Positions 26,829 through 36,045 of a DNA stretch of 64,000 nt are shown in pieces. Position 1 is the first letter of the stretch; each line of letters starts with the position of its first letter. The stretch is from Prochloron sp965198675 (lineage in GTDB: Bacteria; Cyanobacteriota; Cyanobacteriia; Cyanobacteriales; Prochloraceae): positions 3,658,001-3,722,000 of the forward strand of contig OZ240666.1 in the NCBI GenBank assembly GCA_965198675.1, read 5' to 3'. The notes beneath the pieces were generated by a model. That model worked only from the letters and a program-made list of their open reading frames with translations, was not told where the DNA came from and did not search any database. Made by a program: the position numbers and the translations under genes.

Positions 26829-28165
26829 ACTCCCCCGGATGAATCACAGGGGATTCTGGATTCAAACAATGGTCGCAGGCTGAGCCTGTCTAACACCATC
26901 TAGCCCAACAGTCGATGCCCCGACTGTTTTTATGTTTAGAGCCGCGTTATCGTCACGGTCATGCTCTGAATTACAGGATGGACAACGCCACCGCCGCACC
27001 TCGATACTCAACTTATCCAGGGTATGCCCACAGGAAGAGCAAGTCTTGCTAGATGGGTACCGCCTGTCAATGAATACCAGTCGCTTTCCTTTCTTCTTTG
27101 CAACCCATTCCAATCTTTGGAAGAATTCCCGAAACCCTAAATCCCCTGCAAAGCGGGAACAGAGTCGCTGCATCCCTTTGAGATTTAGATTCTCAAAACA
27201 GAGTATATCGAACTTATCGGTCAGCTGATGAGCTAGTTTCCAGAACCAGTCCCGTCTGCGATTGACAATATCTTCATATCTCCTGGCGAGATTGAGTCGT
27301 GTCCGCTCTCTATTGGAGGAGCCTTTCTTTTTCATAGAGTGTTGGCGGCTTGCCTTCTGTATCGCGTTGAGAGATTGTTTAAAGTATTGCGGGGATTCTA
27401 TCTTAGAGCCATCTGAGCAAGTTAGGAAAATTTTTAATCCGAAGTCAAACCCTGCAATTTTACCCGTCTCGAGCTGGACTTCAGGAATAGGTTCGTTATC
27501 CGCTACCACAAACACAAACACCTCGCCTAAGGGGGTGCGTTTAACAGTGACTGTTTTCACCTTTCCTTCAATAGGGGGCTACGGGGGGTGGGTTGGCGAG
27601 GCTAACATTACGACCAAATTGGAAGTTTTGCTTGCTCTATCAGCCCTCGCCCCGCAAGGGGATTTCTGACTGCGGCTAAAGCCGCTACCCGTTTTCATCT
27701 CCGCTTCTTTTGAGACGGAGTTTCCAACGAAGGGATTTCTCCGTAAGAATTGAAGGGAAACTCTAGCATTTTTTTAAATAGCTTCATTCCCTGCTACAGT
27801 TTGCTCGGAAGGGGTTGATTGTGGTCCAGGAGTAGTTGACTACTCCCCGGTCTAAAGACGCGGGGATTCCCCGGAGGGATTTCTGAACTTCCGATGACTC
27901 GGACTCATAGGCGAAGTCAAAGACGCCTCTATAGGTTGCCCGAAGGCTTCCTTTTACGTTGGTTTAACTGTTGGGGCTCATAAATTCTCTCGCCGATGGA
28001 ACGACTTTGCTACCGACAGATATGTTTGCCCTCACGGGATGGATCGCCCCTTTCTAGTCGGGTCTACGAGTCTTGCGACTTCCTCTATTTTACTGCAGCT
28101 AAAGCCGCGTTGTCGCTTTTCCACCCCGCTCGCTTTGTGACGAGGCTACCAAGCTCTGGTGGTTG
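26829..28165 (-). mobile_element. IS200/IS605-family (TnpB-only) element, truncated
   Basis: The right end begins ACTCCCCCGGATGAATC just inside the split gene and the tnpB remnant reads away from it. 27561-28165 contains no gene but several short hairpins (GCGGCTAAAGCCGC at about 27672 and 28098; CGGGGATTCCCCGG near 27861), probably the remains of the left half of tnpB plus left end. Boundaries are approximate because no tnpA or full left end is recognised. Confidence 0.6.
26862..27560 (-). pseudogene. tnpB: TnpB (RNA-guided nuclease of IS605 type), N-terminally truncated
   Basis: 232 residues against the usual 370-400. The RuvC-like core is present: AGFDFGLKIF (first Asp), DILCFENLNLKGM (Glu) and HDRDDNAALNIK (last Asp), with the zinc knuckles TCSSCGH and RCPSCNS. 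The N-terminal RNA-binding region is missing; the frame opens at 27560 next to repeat-like sequence. Active TnpB uses an RNA made from the element's right end, which here would be about 26829-26900. Confidence 0.85.
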
Positions 28166-28353
28166 CGTGTAGTCAAGAGAGTTGGTTCAGGTTCTAGATT
28201 GGCGAACCCTCTGGGAATCTTACTCAACCCCACCACCTCATCAAAAATCATTGTCACTACCAGAGTAGAAGCTGCTCCCCACAAAAACCACTGCCACTTC
28301 CCGCTGGTGGTTTCAGTGGACGTGTCTTTGTTGCTCATCTTTTTGACATTCAT
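28099..28353 (-). pseudogene. 5' part of the split repeat protein (membrane anchor)
   Basis: Starts MSNKDTSTETTSGK and has one membrane helix (WFLWGAASTLVVTMIF), then a short extracytoplasmic stretch (SKIPRGFANLEPEP). The last 20 or so residues are probably element-derived. The helical repeats expected after this anchor are found in the 26277-26828 fragment, same strand. Joining the two is inferred from domain layout rather than from an intact homologue. Confidence 0.55.
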
Positions 28354-28422
28354 CCAGAATCGGATTTGAGCTGGGTTATTATGATATTACAATGAAGAGG
28401 TTGTCTAAAATGTGGTCAAATT

Positions 28423-28599
28423 ATGGCTGTCCCCAAGAAGAAAACTTCCAAGTCGAAACGCAATCATCGCAGAGCACATTGGGAAAGAAAAGCTGCAACC
28501 GAGGCGCAAAAAGCTCTCTCTCTGGGAAAGTCAGTTCTGACTGAACGTTCCAATAGTTTTGTTTATCCCACTCAAGAAGAGGAAGAGGAGGAAGAATAA
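28423..28599 (+). CDS. rpmF: 50S ribosomal protein L32
   Basis: 58 residues. Starts MAVPKKKTSKSKRNHRRAHW, the L32 signature, then RKAATEAQKALSLGK, and ends in an acidic run (QEEEEEEE) as in cyanobacterial homologues. The zinc cysteines found in some L32 proteins are absent, as is usual in cyanobacteria. Divergent from the split gene upstream. Confidence 0.95.
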   Translation: MAVPKKKTSKSKRNHRRAHWERKAATEAQKALSLGKSVLTERSNSFVYPTQEEEEEEE

Positions 28600-28700
28600 A
28601 CGTCAACAGGAGGCTGGGGGCAGCCCGAGGCGGTTTTACCCCACCCTGGGAGGCTACTAATCTTAATATCTAAAAGAGATATTTTGGTGTATAAGTTGGT

Positions 28701-29486
28701 ATGGAGAACTTGAAAATCAAGGGTTTTATGCCGACACTCGATTTGCTGCCGAAGAGTACTTCTAATCCGGAGTTAACCCCAAGGAGTCGCATTCTCTTAG
28801 TGGAGGATGAGGATTTGATTCGGGATACCATCGCATTAGCCCTAGAAGAGGAAGGTTACGAGGTGATTACGGCCATTGATGGACGTGCAGCATTAACATT
28901 GCTGCAAAATGCCGACTCCTCTTCCAGTTCCCCTCTGGATCTGATTGTCTTAGATATCATGCTACCTCAGGTTAACGGTTTAGATGTCTGTCGCTTGCTG
29001 CGCTATCAAGGCAATATTATCCCAATTTTAATTCTCAGTGCTAAAGGTAGCGAAACCGATCGGGTCTTGGGTTTAGAGGTAGGGGCTGATGATTACCTCA
29101 CCAAACCTTTTAGTATGCGAGAGTTAGTTGCTCGAACTCGGGCTTTACTCCGTCGTCAGCGCTTTAGTTCTTTACCGCACGAGCCAACCCCGGTAAGACA
29201 GTATAAAGATGTGATGCTGTTTTCGGAAGAGTGTCGTGTAGTGGTTCGGGAAAAAGAAGTCAATCTTTCTCCCAAAGAGTTTCGCTTGCTGGATTTATTC
29301 ATGAGTTATCCTCGCCGAGTTTGGTCTCGGGAGCAATTGATCCAACAGGTTTGGGGACATGATTTCTTCGGAGATATGAAAACTGTAGATGTCCATATTC
29401 GTTGGTTACGGGAAAAATTAGAGCAAGACCCCTCTCAGCCAGAATATATAATTACGGTGCGGGGTTTTGGTTATCGTTTTGGCTAG
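28701..29486 (+). CDS. sphR: Response regulator of phosphate starvation (PhoB-like)
   Basis: OmpR/PhoB-type transcription factor, 261 residues. Receiver domain: acidic pocket LLVEDED, phosphoacceptor in DLIVLDIMLPQVNG, conserved LILSAKG and YLTKPFSMREL. The winged helix ends in the DNA-recognition part TVDVHIRWLREKLE and VRGFGYRFG. Followed by its kinase and phoU, which identifies the Pho pair. An internal ATG at 28728 (MPTLDLLPKS) could be the start. Confidence 0.9.
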   Translation: MENLKIKGFMPTLDLLPKSTSNPELTPRSRILLVEDEDLIRDTIALALEEEGYEVITAIDGRAALTLLQNADSSSSSPLDLIVLDIMLPQVNGLDVCRLLRYQGNIIPILILSAKGSETDRVLGLEVGADDYLTKPFSMRELVARTRALLRRQRFSSLPHEPTPVRQYKDVMLFSEECRVVVREKEVNLSPKEFRLLDLFMSYPRRVWSREQLIQQVWGHDFFGDMKTVDVHIRWLREKLEQDPSQPEYIITVRGFGYRFG

Positions 29487-29547
29487 ATCAGTGCTAATTT
29501 AGAGCAGAGGTCGAACCAACACCCAAAACATTGCCACCAACAACTCA

Positions 29548-30771
29548 ATGCCTTTGATTACATTTATCCTGGGACTATGTCTGGGAGTTGGTTTTGGCTT
29601 CTGGAAACAGCACCAAGTAAATCAGCAGTTGAGGCGAATATTAGATTTATTCGACCATGGAACGGGTGCAGAGTTGACCTCCAAGCCCGTACTTTCTCTA
29701 GTGCGCCGTGAGATTTCTGGTATCCTTCAAACTAGCCAACAATTGGCCGGAGAATTGCAAACCTGGCAGCAGTTATGGGAAATAGCTCCCATAGGCTATT
29801 TGCACGTCGATGAAGAAAACCAACTCCTATGGTGTAACCAACGGGCACGAGAACTGTTAAATATTGATCGTTGGCAACCAGGAAAGGTACGTTTGCTCTT
29901 GGAGTTGGTTCTTTCCTACGAACTGGATCGCTCTATCGAACGAACTCGCCAATGCCAAAAACTGCAAGTGGTAGAATGGGAATCTTACACCAATAATAAA
30001 TCCCCCCTCCTTTTGAAAGCCTCTTGTTTTCCTCAACCTTCAGGAAATGTTGCTGTTTTTATCGAAAACCAACAACCTTTGGTGGAACTTTCTCGCTCCC
30101 GCGATCGCGCTTTTGCAGATCTGGCTCACGAGGTGAGAACCCCACTCACCTCTATCTCTCTGGTGACAGAACTTTTACTTCAGCGTCTGGAAAATTCTGA
30201 AGGTCGCTGGGTGGAGCGAATGTCCAAGGAAATTCATCGTCTGATTGATTTAGTGCAAAAATGGCTTGATATAAGTCGCTTACAGGAAAATCCTAACCAA
30301 CATCTTCAGTATCAGTCTATCCTATTGGGGGATTTAATTCTTGCTACCTGGGAAACTCTCTCTCCTCTAGCAGGGCAAAAAGAAGTAGATATGACTTATT
30401 TTGGTGACGAGTCTATCCAACTGGAAGGGGATCCTCATCGCCTAACTCAAGTATTTCTCAACTTATTCCATAATGCCATTAAACATAGCTACCCCCAAGG
30501 AGAAATAAGGGTCGAAGTCCAAAAGGGGTCCGATGTTACTATTAATATTATAGATTCCGGATCCGGCTTTCAGGCGTCAGACTTACCCCATATATTCGAG
30601 CGACTATATCGAGGAGATCCTTCCCGCACCAGACAACCATCAAAAGAACATGAAGGTAGCGGTTTGGGACTGGCGATCGTCCAGGAAATTATCCAAGCTC
30701 ATGGTGGTTCCATTGAAGCTCAAAATCATCCAGAAACTGGCGGTGCATGGATCCAAATTATTCTACCCTAA
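29548..30771 (+). CDS. sphS: Phosphate-sensing histidine kinase (PhoR-like)
   Basis: 407 residues. One N-terminal membrane helix (LITFILGLCLGVGFGF), a PAS-like domain (WEIAPIGYLHVDEENQLLW), the phosphoacceptor FADLAHEVRTPLTS (H-box), N-box NLFHNAIKHSYP and G-boxes IDSGSGF and EGSGLGLAIV. It phosphorylates SphR when phosphate is low. Only 61 bp follow sphR, so both are probably one transcript, with phoU next. Confidence 0.92.
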   Translation: MPLITFILGLCLGVGFGFWKQHQVNQQLRRILDLFDHGTGAELTSKPVLSLVRREISGILQTSQQLAGELQTWQQLWEIAPIGYLHVDEENQLLWCNQRARELLNIDRWQPGKVRLLLELVLSYELDRSIERTRQCQKLQVVEWESYTNNKSPLLLKASCFPQPSGNVAVFIENQQPLVELSRSRDRAFADLAHEVRTPLTSISLVTELLLQRLENSEGRWVERMSKEIHRLIDLVQKWLDISRLQENPNQHLQYQSILLGDLILATWETLSPLAGQKEVDMTYFGDESIQLEGDPHRLTQVFLNLFHNAIKHSYPQGEIRVEVQKGSDVTINIIDSGSGFQASDLPHIFERLYRGDPSRTRQPSKEHEGSGLGLAIVQEIIQAHGGSIEAQNHPETGGAWIQIILP

Positions 30772-30850
30772 AAAGGGCCTGGGCATGGCCGTTACCCTAC
30801 TCGACCTTAATGCTTTATTATGAGGCCAAGGAGATACAGGGAGAGTCGAT

Positions 30851-31507
30851 ATGGTTAATACTTTACAGGGAACAACTCACTTTCAGCGGTGTCTGCTGCG
30901 ATTAAAGCAAGATGTTTTGCGCATGGGAGCTTTAGTGGAAGAATCTTTTCGCCTCAGTCATCAATGTTTATTTACAGGTAATCTGAAAGTAGCCAAAGAA
31001 TTTAGCTTGCGGGATAAGCGCATCGACAAATATTATCACAAAATCGAGGAAGATTGCGCTACTATTATAACCCTGCAAGCACCTATAGCCAAGGAATTGC
31101 GTATTTTGAGTGCCTTCATGCAATTGGTACGAGACTTGGAGCGCATTGGGGATTATGCTGAAAATTTGACCGAAACAGCAGTCAAGCTCTTTCCTTATCC
31201 CCCTCATCCTGCTATGAAGGAAATAGAGGAAATGTCTAATTGCGCTCAGGGAATGTTGCTTCATAGTCTCCAAGCATTGGTCCAATTAGATGGAACCGCA
31301 GGGCAAATTGTACATAATCTAGATGATGAAGTAGACGCAGCTCACGATAGAATATATCAAATTTTGGCGGCTGAGCGAGATATTCAAGGAGTAGTAGAGC
31401 CAATTTTACTTTTAGGGCTAGTAATTCGGGATTTGGAAAGAATGGCGGATCATGCCACTAATATTGCCCAAAGAGTCTCTTATATTGTGAACGGCTATCG
31501 AGAATAA
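30851..31507 (+). CDS. phoU: Phosphate signalling regulator PhoU
   Basis: 218 residues made of two similar three-helix halves. Each carries the metal-binding signature: LVRDLERIGDYAENL in the first and LVIRDLERMADHATNIA in the second. PhoU links the phosphate transporter to the kinase and keeps the Pho response off at high phosphate. Position after sphS completes the sphR-sphS-phoU set. Confidence 0.95.
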   Translation: MVNTLQGTTHFQRCLLRLKQDVLRMGALVEESFRLSHQCLFTGNLKVAKEFSLRDKRIDKYYHKIEEDCATIITLQAPIAKELRILSAFMQLVRDLERIGDYAENLTETAVKLFPYPPHPAMKEIEEMSNCAQGMLLHSLQALVQLDGTAGQIVHNLDDEVDAAHDRIYQILAAERDIQGVVEPILLLGLVIRDLERMADHATNIAQRVSYIVNGYRE

Positions 31508-31718
31508 TTCATAGCGCTGCGCGCGGGTGTGGGGTTTCGCCCGTAGGGAAGAGGAGACATGACTACATAACCCAAAATCTATTGCACCATTTTAGTAGTG
31601 TCAGTCCACCACCACTATAGCAGTCTATCATCATTTGTAAGGAGCAATAACGCTAGATCCCCCCTGCCCCCCGATCTAAGGGGGGATCAAATCATGATAG
31701 ATTGCTATAATCTTAAAA
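31508..31718. repeat. Dispersed repeat stretch after phoU
   Basis: No gene. Includes AACGCTAGATCCCCCCTGCC and its partial inverse AAGGGGGGATCAAATCATG (31648-31697), a miniature inverted-repeat type also seen at 33687-33780 and, degenerate, at 51371-51527 and inside ldcA. Confidence 0.6.
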
Positions 31719-31770
31719 TTTAACCTTATTTTAACCTTAAAATTACCTAGATATTACCTAGAAATAAACT
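31719..31770 (+). promoter_or_regulatory. Pho box: tandem SphR-binding repeats
   Basis: Octamers spaced by three bases in an exact 11-bp period: TTTAACCT (31719), TTTAACCT (31730), AATTACCT (31741), TATTACCT (31752), and a weaker AATAAACT (31763). Cyanobacterial Pho boxes are tandem PyTTAAPyPy(T/A) octamers with 3-bp gaps. It lies about 240 bp before the porin ATG and 210 bp after phoU, so the porin is the likely target. Confidence 0.8.
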
Positions 31771-31923
31771 AGCAGTTTTACCATGACTGAACTATAGCCA
31801 TGTTAATATCTTTTGACCAAGTAGCTAATAGTTTTGGCTGCTTAACATAACATAATTTCCTCCAAACCCGAAAGCTCAGGATTGTCAATAAAAGGTTTTG
31901 ATTGTGAGAACAAAAGAGACTTA

Positions 31924-31952
31924 TTGACAAAAGCCATTATCTATATTATCAT
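31924..31952 (+). promoter_or_regulatory. Possible sigma-70 type promoter of the porin gene
   Basis: TTGACA at 31924-31929, a 17-base gap, and TATCAT at 31947-31952, about 60 bp before the porin ATG. It lies downstream of the Pho box. Sequence match only. Confidence 0.35.
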
Positions 31953-32011
31953 GGCCAAAGGATTGACAAATGGTGAACAGAGACATCTAAATCGAGGTGT
32001 GAGGAAAAAAA

Positions 32012-33628
32012 ATGTTCTCGAAATTACTGAAAATAACACCTGCCGTATTGGCAGCTTCTTTGTTGGTAGCCAACAGCTCCCTGGCACAAACACCCAGCTC
32101 TGACAGGGATCTATTGGAGCAGCTCAACCGCTACAACGGGGAAATGGATCAAGTGAATAGCGTCCGAGAGTTAAGGGACGTTGCTCCGGGACATTGGGCT
32201 TATGAAGCGCTGCGCAACTTAATCGAACGGTATCGCTGCATTCGCGGCTATGAAGACGGAACCTACCGAGGTACCAACGGGGTAAACCGCTATGAGTTTG
32301 CCGTCACTCTCAATAAATGTTTGCAAAGCATTGAGCGGTTAATTGTAGCCTGGGAAAGCGAACGCTCTGGTTCTTCCCCCGTCAGCAGTGGAGATTTACG
32401 TCGCATTCAACGGCTAACCTCAGAGTTTGAAGCAGAATTAGCAATTTTGAGCGCTCGGGTAGATGACTTGGAAGGAAAGGTTGATTTTCTCGAAGACCAT
32501 CAATTTTCCACCACTACTAAGCTGAAAGGGGAAGTAATCTTTACTCTAGCTAGTGCTTTTGGGGAGGATCGAGCGGCTCGCATTAACCCAACTCCAGGTA
32601 CCGTAGGTCAAATTGATGACAATATTACCTTGAGCGATCGGGTTCGTTTGAACTTCGATACCAGCTTCACCGGAAAAGACCGCCTGCGCACCCGTTTGCA
32701 AGCCGGAAACTTTGTCAATCTTAGGGATGCTACAAACACTGATTCAGCTCGTTTGGGTCACGACGCAGAGGGTGGCAACAATATAGAACTGAATGAGTTG
32801 GTTTATCATTTCCCCGTGGGGGATAAAACCCGCATCTATGTGGGGGCAAACGATTTTTCAATTAATGATGTTTTCCCTGTCTTGAATCCCTATTTAGCCA
32901 GTAGTGGTAGCGGCGCGCTTGCTCGCTTCGGACGACGAAACTCTTTGGTACATCGTGCTCCTGCCGGAGCTGGTGCAGCAATCCAACATAAATTCAACAA
33001 ACAATTCAAAGTATCTGCTCTCTATCTAACTACTAGCAATGATGCTGCTAATCCTGCTTCTGGTGAAGGATTGTTCAATGGCACTTATAGCGCTGGGGTT
33101 CAGTTAGATATTGCCCCCACTGAGAACTGGGATCTGAGTTTGACTTATCTCCGTAGCTTTCAAACTGGCAACGATGTAAACCTGTCAGGTAGTACTGGAA
33201 GTCGAAATGCCAGGCGACCTTTTGGTGAAAACGATACGGAAGTAAATCATTTTGGCATCAACACTAATTATAAAGTGAGCGATCGCTTCAATGTAGGTGG
33301 CTGGTTCGGTTTAGTAGATGCTCAAGAAGTTGAGGCAAATAATAGCGCTACTATCATTAACTGGTCCGTCAATTTAGCTTTCCCGGATTTGGGTAAAGAT
33401 GGCAATGTGGGGGGTATAATCTTCGGTCAGCCTGCCACCGTTACTTCAGCAAATGGTGCAGCACAAGCAGATCCTGACACTGCCTTCCATATCGAAGCCC
33501 TCTACAAATATAAGGTGAGCAAGAACATCTCAGTAACCCCTGGGGTGTACGTGATTTTAAACCCAGAGAGCAATTCCAACAACGATACCATAGTTGTAGG
33601 AGCAGTACGGACTACCTTTAAGTTCTAG
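32012..33628 (+). CDS. SLH-domain outer-membrane porin (SomA/OprB-like)
   Basis: 538 residues. Signal peptide KITPAVLAASLLVANSSLAQ (cut after AQ), an S-layer homology domain (VAPGHWAYEALRNLIERY, GYEDGTYRGTNGVNRYEFA) that binds cell-wall polymer, a coiled coil (RIQRLTSEFEAELAILSARV), then a beta-barrel ending in the C-terminal TTFKF with terminal Phe. Preceded by GAGG and by a Pho box, so phosphate-dependent expression is likely. A damaged paralogue lies at 36046. Confidence 0.92.
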   Translation: MFSKLLKITPAVLAASLLVANSSLAQTPSSDRDLLEQLNRYNGEMDQVNSVRELRDVAPGHWAYEALRNLIERYRCIRGYEDGTYRGTNGVNRYEFAVTLNKCLQSIERLIVAWESERSGSSPVSSGDLRRIQRLTSEFEAELAILSARVDDLEGKVDFLEDHQFSTTTKLKGEVIFTLASAFGEDRAARINPTPGTVGQIDDNITLSDRVRLNFDTSFTGKDRLRTRLQAGNFVNLRDATNTDSARLGHDAEGGNNIELNELVYHFPVGDKTRIYVGANDFSINDVFPVLNPYLASSGSGALARFGRRNSLVHRAPAGAGAAIQHKFNKQFKVSALYLTTSNDAANPASGEGLFNGTYSAGVQLDIAPTENWDLSLTYLRSFQTGNDVNLSGSTGSRNARRPFGENDTEVNHFGINTNYKVSDRFNVGGWFGLVDAQEVEANNSATIINWSVNLAFPDLGKDGNVGGIIFGQPATVTSANGAAQADPDTAFHIEALYKYKVSKNISVTPGVYVILNPESNSNNDTIVVGAVRTTFKF

Positions 33629-33955
33629 GTATTTTGGTAGTATTTCCGTAGGGTGGGCAATGCCCACCAATCCGTTGTACAAGTCCTAACGCTAGATCCC
33701 CCCTTGATCCCCCCCAGCCCCCCGCGTAGCGGGGGGTGCCCGATAGGGCGAGGGGATCAAATCATTTAGGTTTGCTATAGGTGGGCATTGCCCACCAAGC
33801 CAGTAACATTGCCGTGCCACGCTTCGGTAGTAGTAGTGGTCGGATTAGCAAAGATAAATTTGTCCAATTTTATACCTATGCAGTCCCAAACCTTGTCCAC
33901 AACGCCAGTGTAGGTGGGCAATGCTACGTCTATTAGCTATAATTTTTTATTGACC
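33629..33955. repeat. Dispersed palindromes downstream of the porin
   Basis: GTAGGGTGGGCAATGCCCACC (in parts 33648-33669 and 33780-33797), an AACGCTAGATCCCCCC/GGGGATC inverted repeat (33687-33755) enclosing GCCCCCCGCGTAGCGGGG, and a third GTGGGCAATGC near 33915. No gene seen. Confidence 0.65.
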
Positions 33956-34115
33956 TACTCCCCCGTTTTCTAAACGGGGGAACAGGGTAAGGCGGCAACA
34001 GCAGGCACAGCCCGTCTTACATCGCCTAACCCAATGGCTGAGGCCCCAACCTTTTTGATTATACTACGGCTGAATAAATTCAGCTTGCGCTTATATCCCC
34101 CGATTAAAATACGGG
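33956..34115 (-). mobile_element. Non-autonomous relic of the TnpB element family
   Basis: TTGACCTACTCCCCCGTTTT marks a right end like that at 26829. The minus strand 34062-33970 encodes VGASAIGLGDVRRAVPAVAA and stops, matching the last residues (VGASTVGLDGVRQAQPA) of the TnpB at 26862. The rest of tnpB is gone and a CCCCCGATTAAAATACGGGGG hairpin follows in two arms. So this is an end-to-end deletion derivative. Confidence 0.6.
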
Positions 34116-34170
34116 GGCTTTACGCTTTGCACCTCGTAAAATATAAAGTACCAGATGTCCAAGTCATGTT

Positions 34171-34443
34171 ATGGGTACCCAAGTCACTGTTACCCTGCCA
34201 GACAAAGTTTACCAAATTGCTCTAGGTTTGGCACAACAGCGAGATCGAGATGTTTCTGTCTTCTTATCGGAAACCATAGAGCATTCAATCTCCCAAGCAG
34301 AATTGATAGAACCTCTATCAGCTACATCCGATGATAAAATAATAGCTTTGACACAGCTGCAAATGCCAGCAAACCAAGACGATCGCCTCAGTTTATTACA
34401 GATTCCCGCGCAAAACCCACCTATGAACAAGGGTGGGATGTAG
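34171..34443 (+). pseudogene. Antitoxin-like protein truncated by a TnpB element
   Basis: The first part (QVTVTLPDKVYQIALGLAQ and RDVSVFLSETIEHSI) resembles cyanobacterial small proteins with a ribbon-like N-terminus found with PIN toxins. After QDDRLSLLQ the sequence turns into element-derived residues (IPAQNPPMNKGG), which match the non-coding end at 45403. The original C-terminus and any partner are missing. Confidence 0.5.
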
Positions 34444-35880
34444 CGCGGCGCGCAAAGCGCCGTCAAGGTTTGACAGATAACTCCGCTCAAAGCCCCCGTG
34501 CTTCAGCCGTGGGATCCAGAGCGGCTGGTGGCGTGAAGTTATCCTTGGCACTATAAGTTTATCCAGCAAATTGTGGTAAAATGGAAGAATGCTAGTAAGA
34601 GAAGTTAAGCTACTATTAGGATCTAACACTCAATACAGAGCATTAGACGAAGCTATACGAACAGCCCAGTTCATCAGAAATAAGGCTGTTAGATTCTGGA
34701 TGGACAATCACGGAATCAATAAAGCAAGACTGTCTAAGCTTTGCAAGCAGCTCGCAGAAGAGTTCCCGTTTGCCAAAAAGTTAAACTCTATGGCTCGTCA
34801 AGCCAGCGCCGAACGTGCTTGGAATTCGATAACTAGCTTCTATCGCCGTTGCAAGGAAGGTGCAAAGAAGAAGGGATTTCCCAAATTCAAAAAGCACTGT
34901 CGGTCTGTAGAGTACAAGACAACTGGCTGGAAACTGGCTGATGATTGCCTGAGCATCATATTCACAGATGGTTTTGAAACTGGAGAGTTCTCCCTATTCT
35001 GTAATTAGGAAACCAGGGAAGATTTATTCAGACTCAAGATCAATCGGGTGAGAGTTGTCAGGAGATCTGATGGCTACTACGCTCAGTTCTGTTTTGGTGC
35101 CAACCGGAAGGAGAAAGGTAACTACACAGGTGATGTGGTTGGGATTGACTTGGGGCTGAAGTACTTCTACAAAGACCAGAATGATAATGCAGTTGTCTAT
35201 CCTCAATACTTGAGACAGGCTGAACGCAGACTCAAGAAACTGCAACGGCGACTCTCGAGAAAGTTTGTGAAAGGCAAAGAGCAAGAATCAAGCAACTACC
35301 ACAAAGTCAGGATTAGATTAGGTAAAGCTCATCTGAAGGTTCAAAGACAGCGTAAAGACTGGGCAATTAAGATCGCTCGGTGCGTAGTTCACTCTAACGA
35401 TGTGATTGTCTACGAGGATCTGAAGATTCGGAATATGGTGAAGAACCACCATTTAGCAAAGTCAATCTCTGATGCCAGTTGGTATCAATTCACCCAATGG
35501 TTAAACTACTACGGTCAGATCTGGGATAAAGCAGTTGTGGCTGTTTCGCCTTACTTCACATCTCTGGATTCCTCTTACTGTGGTCCTCGGGTTAAGATAT
35601 CGCTCAGTGCGAGAACGCATAGTTGCCCTAGCTGCAAGATTGAGATTTGCCGTGATACAAATGCGGCCCTCAATATCTTGCAGAAGAGAATGAGCATTCT
35701 AGGTCATGATCTCAACAGTACCCTAGGGCATGGGGAAACTGCCCTCGGCACGGGGGGAACGCCAGGGGAGAGTCCTGCCTCTCCTTGTGATGGGAAACCA
35801 GAGCAAGTAAGCAGTCTCGTTAGCAACCTGGAATGAATGAGAATCCCACAGGCTTCAGCCGTGGGAGTATGTCAAAACTT
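34444..35880 (+). mobile_element. IS200/IS605-family TnpB element
   Basis: Left end with GCGCGCAAAGCGCCGTCAAG and CCCCCGTGCTTCAGCCGTGGG hairpins, tnpB inside, and right end CCCACAGGCTTCAGCCGTGGG followed by AGTATGTCAAAAC (35848-35878). No tnpA. Inserted in the antitoxin-like gene between the two porin paralogues. Confidence 0.65.
34589..35836 (+). pseudogene. tnpB: TnpB with in-frame TAG and altered zinc knuckle
   Basis: Codons 1-139 carry the N-terminal TnpB domain (RNKAVRFWMDN, RQASAERAWNSITSFYRR); a TAG at 35006-35008 interrupts, and the same frame continues ETREDLFRLKINRVRVVRR into the nuclease half: DVVGIDLGLKYF, DVIVYEDLKIRNM and CRDTNAALNIL. The zinc region reads DSSYCGP...SCPSCK, so the first cysteine of the usual CxxC is lost. 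Both changes suggest loss of function. Full length would be about 415 residues. Confidence 0.85.
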
Positions 35881-36045
35881 AACAATAGCATTGCTGTCAC
35901 GGTCAGAAGCCAGTGAGTTGCGGCTGGCTGGCATCTGCCAAAATATTAATTAACCAGATGATTTTATTGAATCAGAGTGTGGTAGAACAGTAAAAACCCC
36001 TATAAATCGAGATTGAACCTAAGTGGGGGTGTGAGGAAAGAAAAA

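Noticed and set aside
34589..35836. Two separate genes either side of the TAG
   Set aside because: Both parts are in the same frame and together make one TnpB with domains in the usual order.
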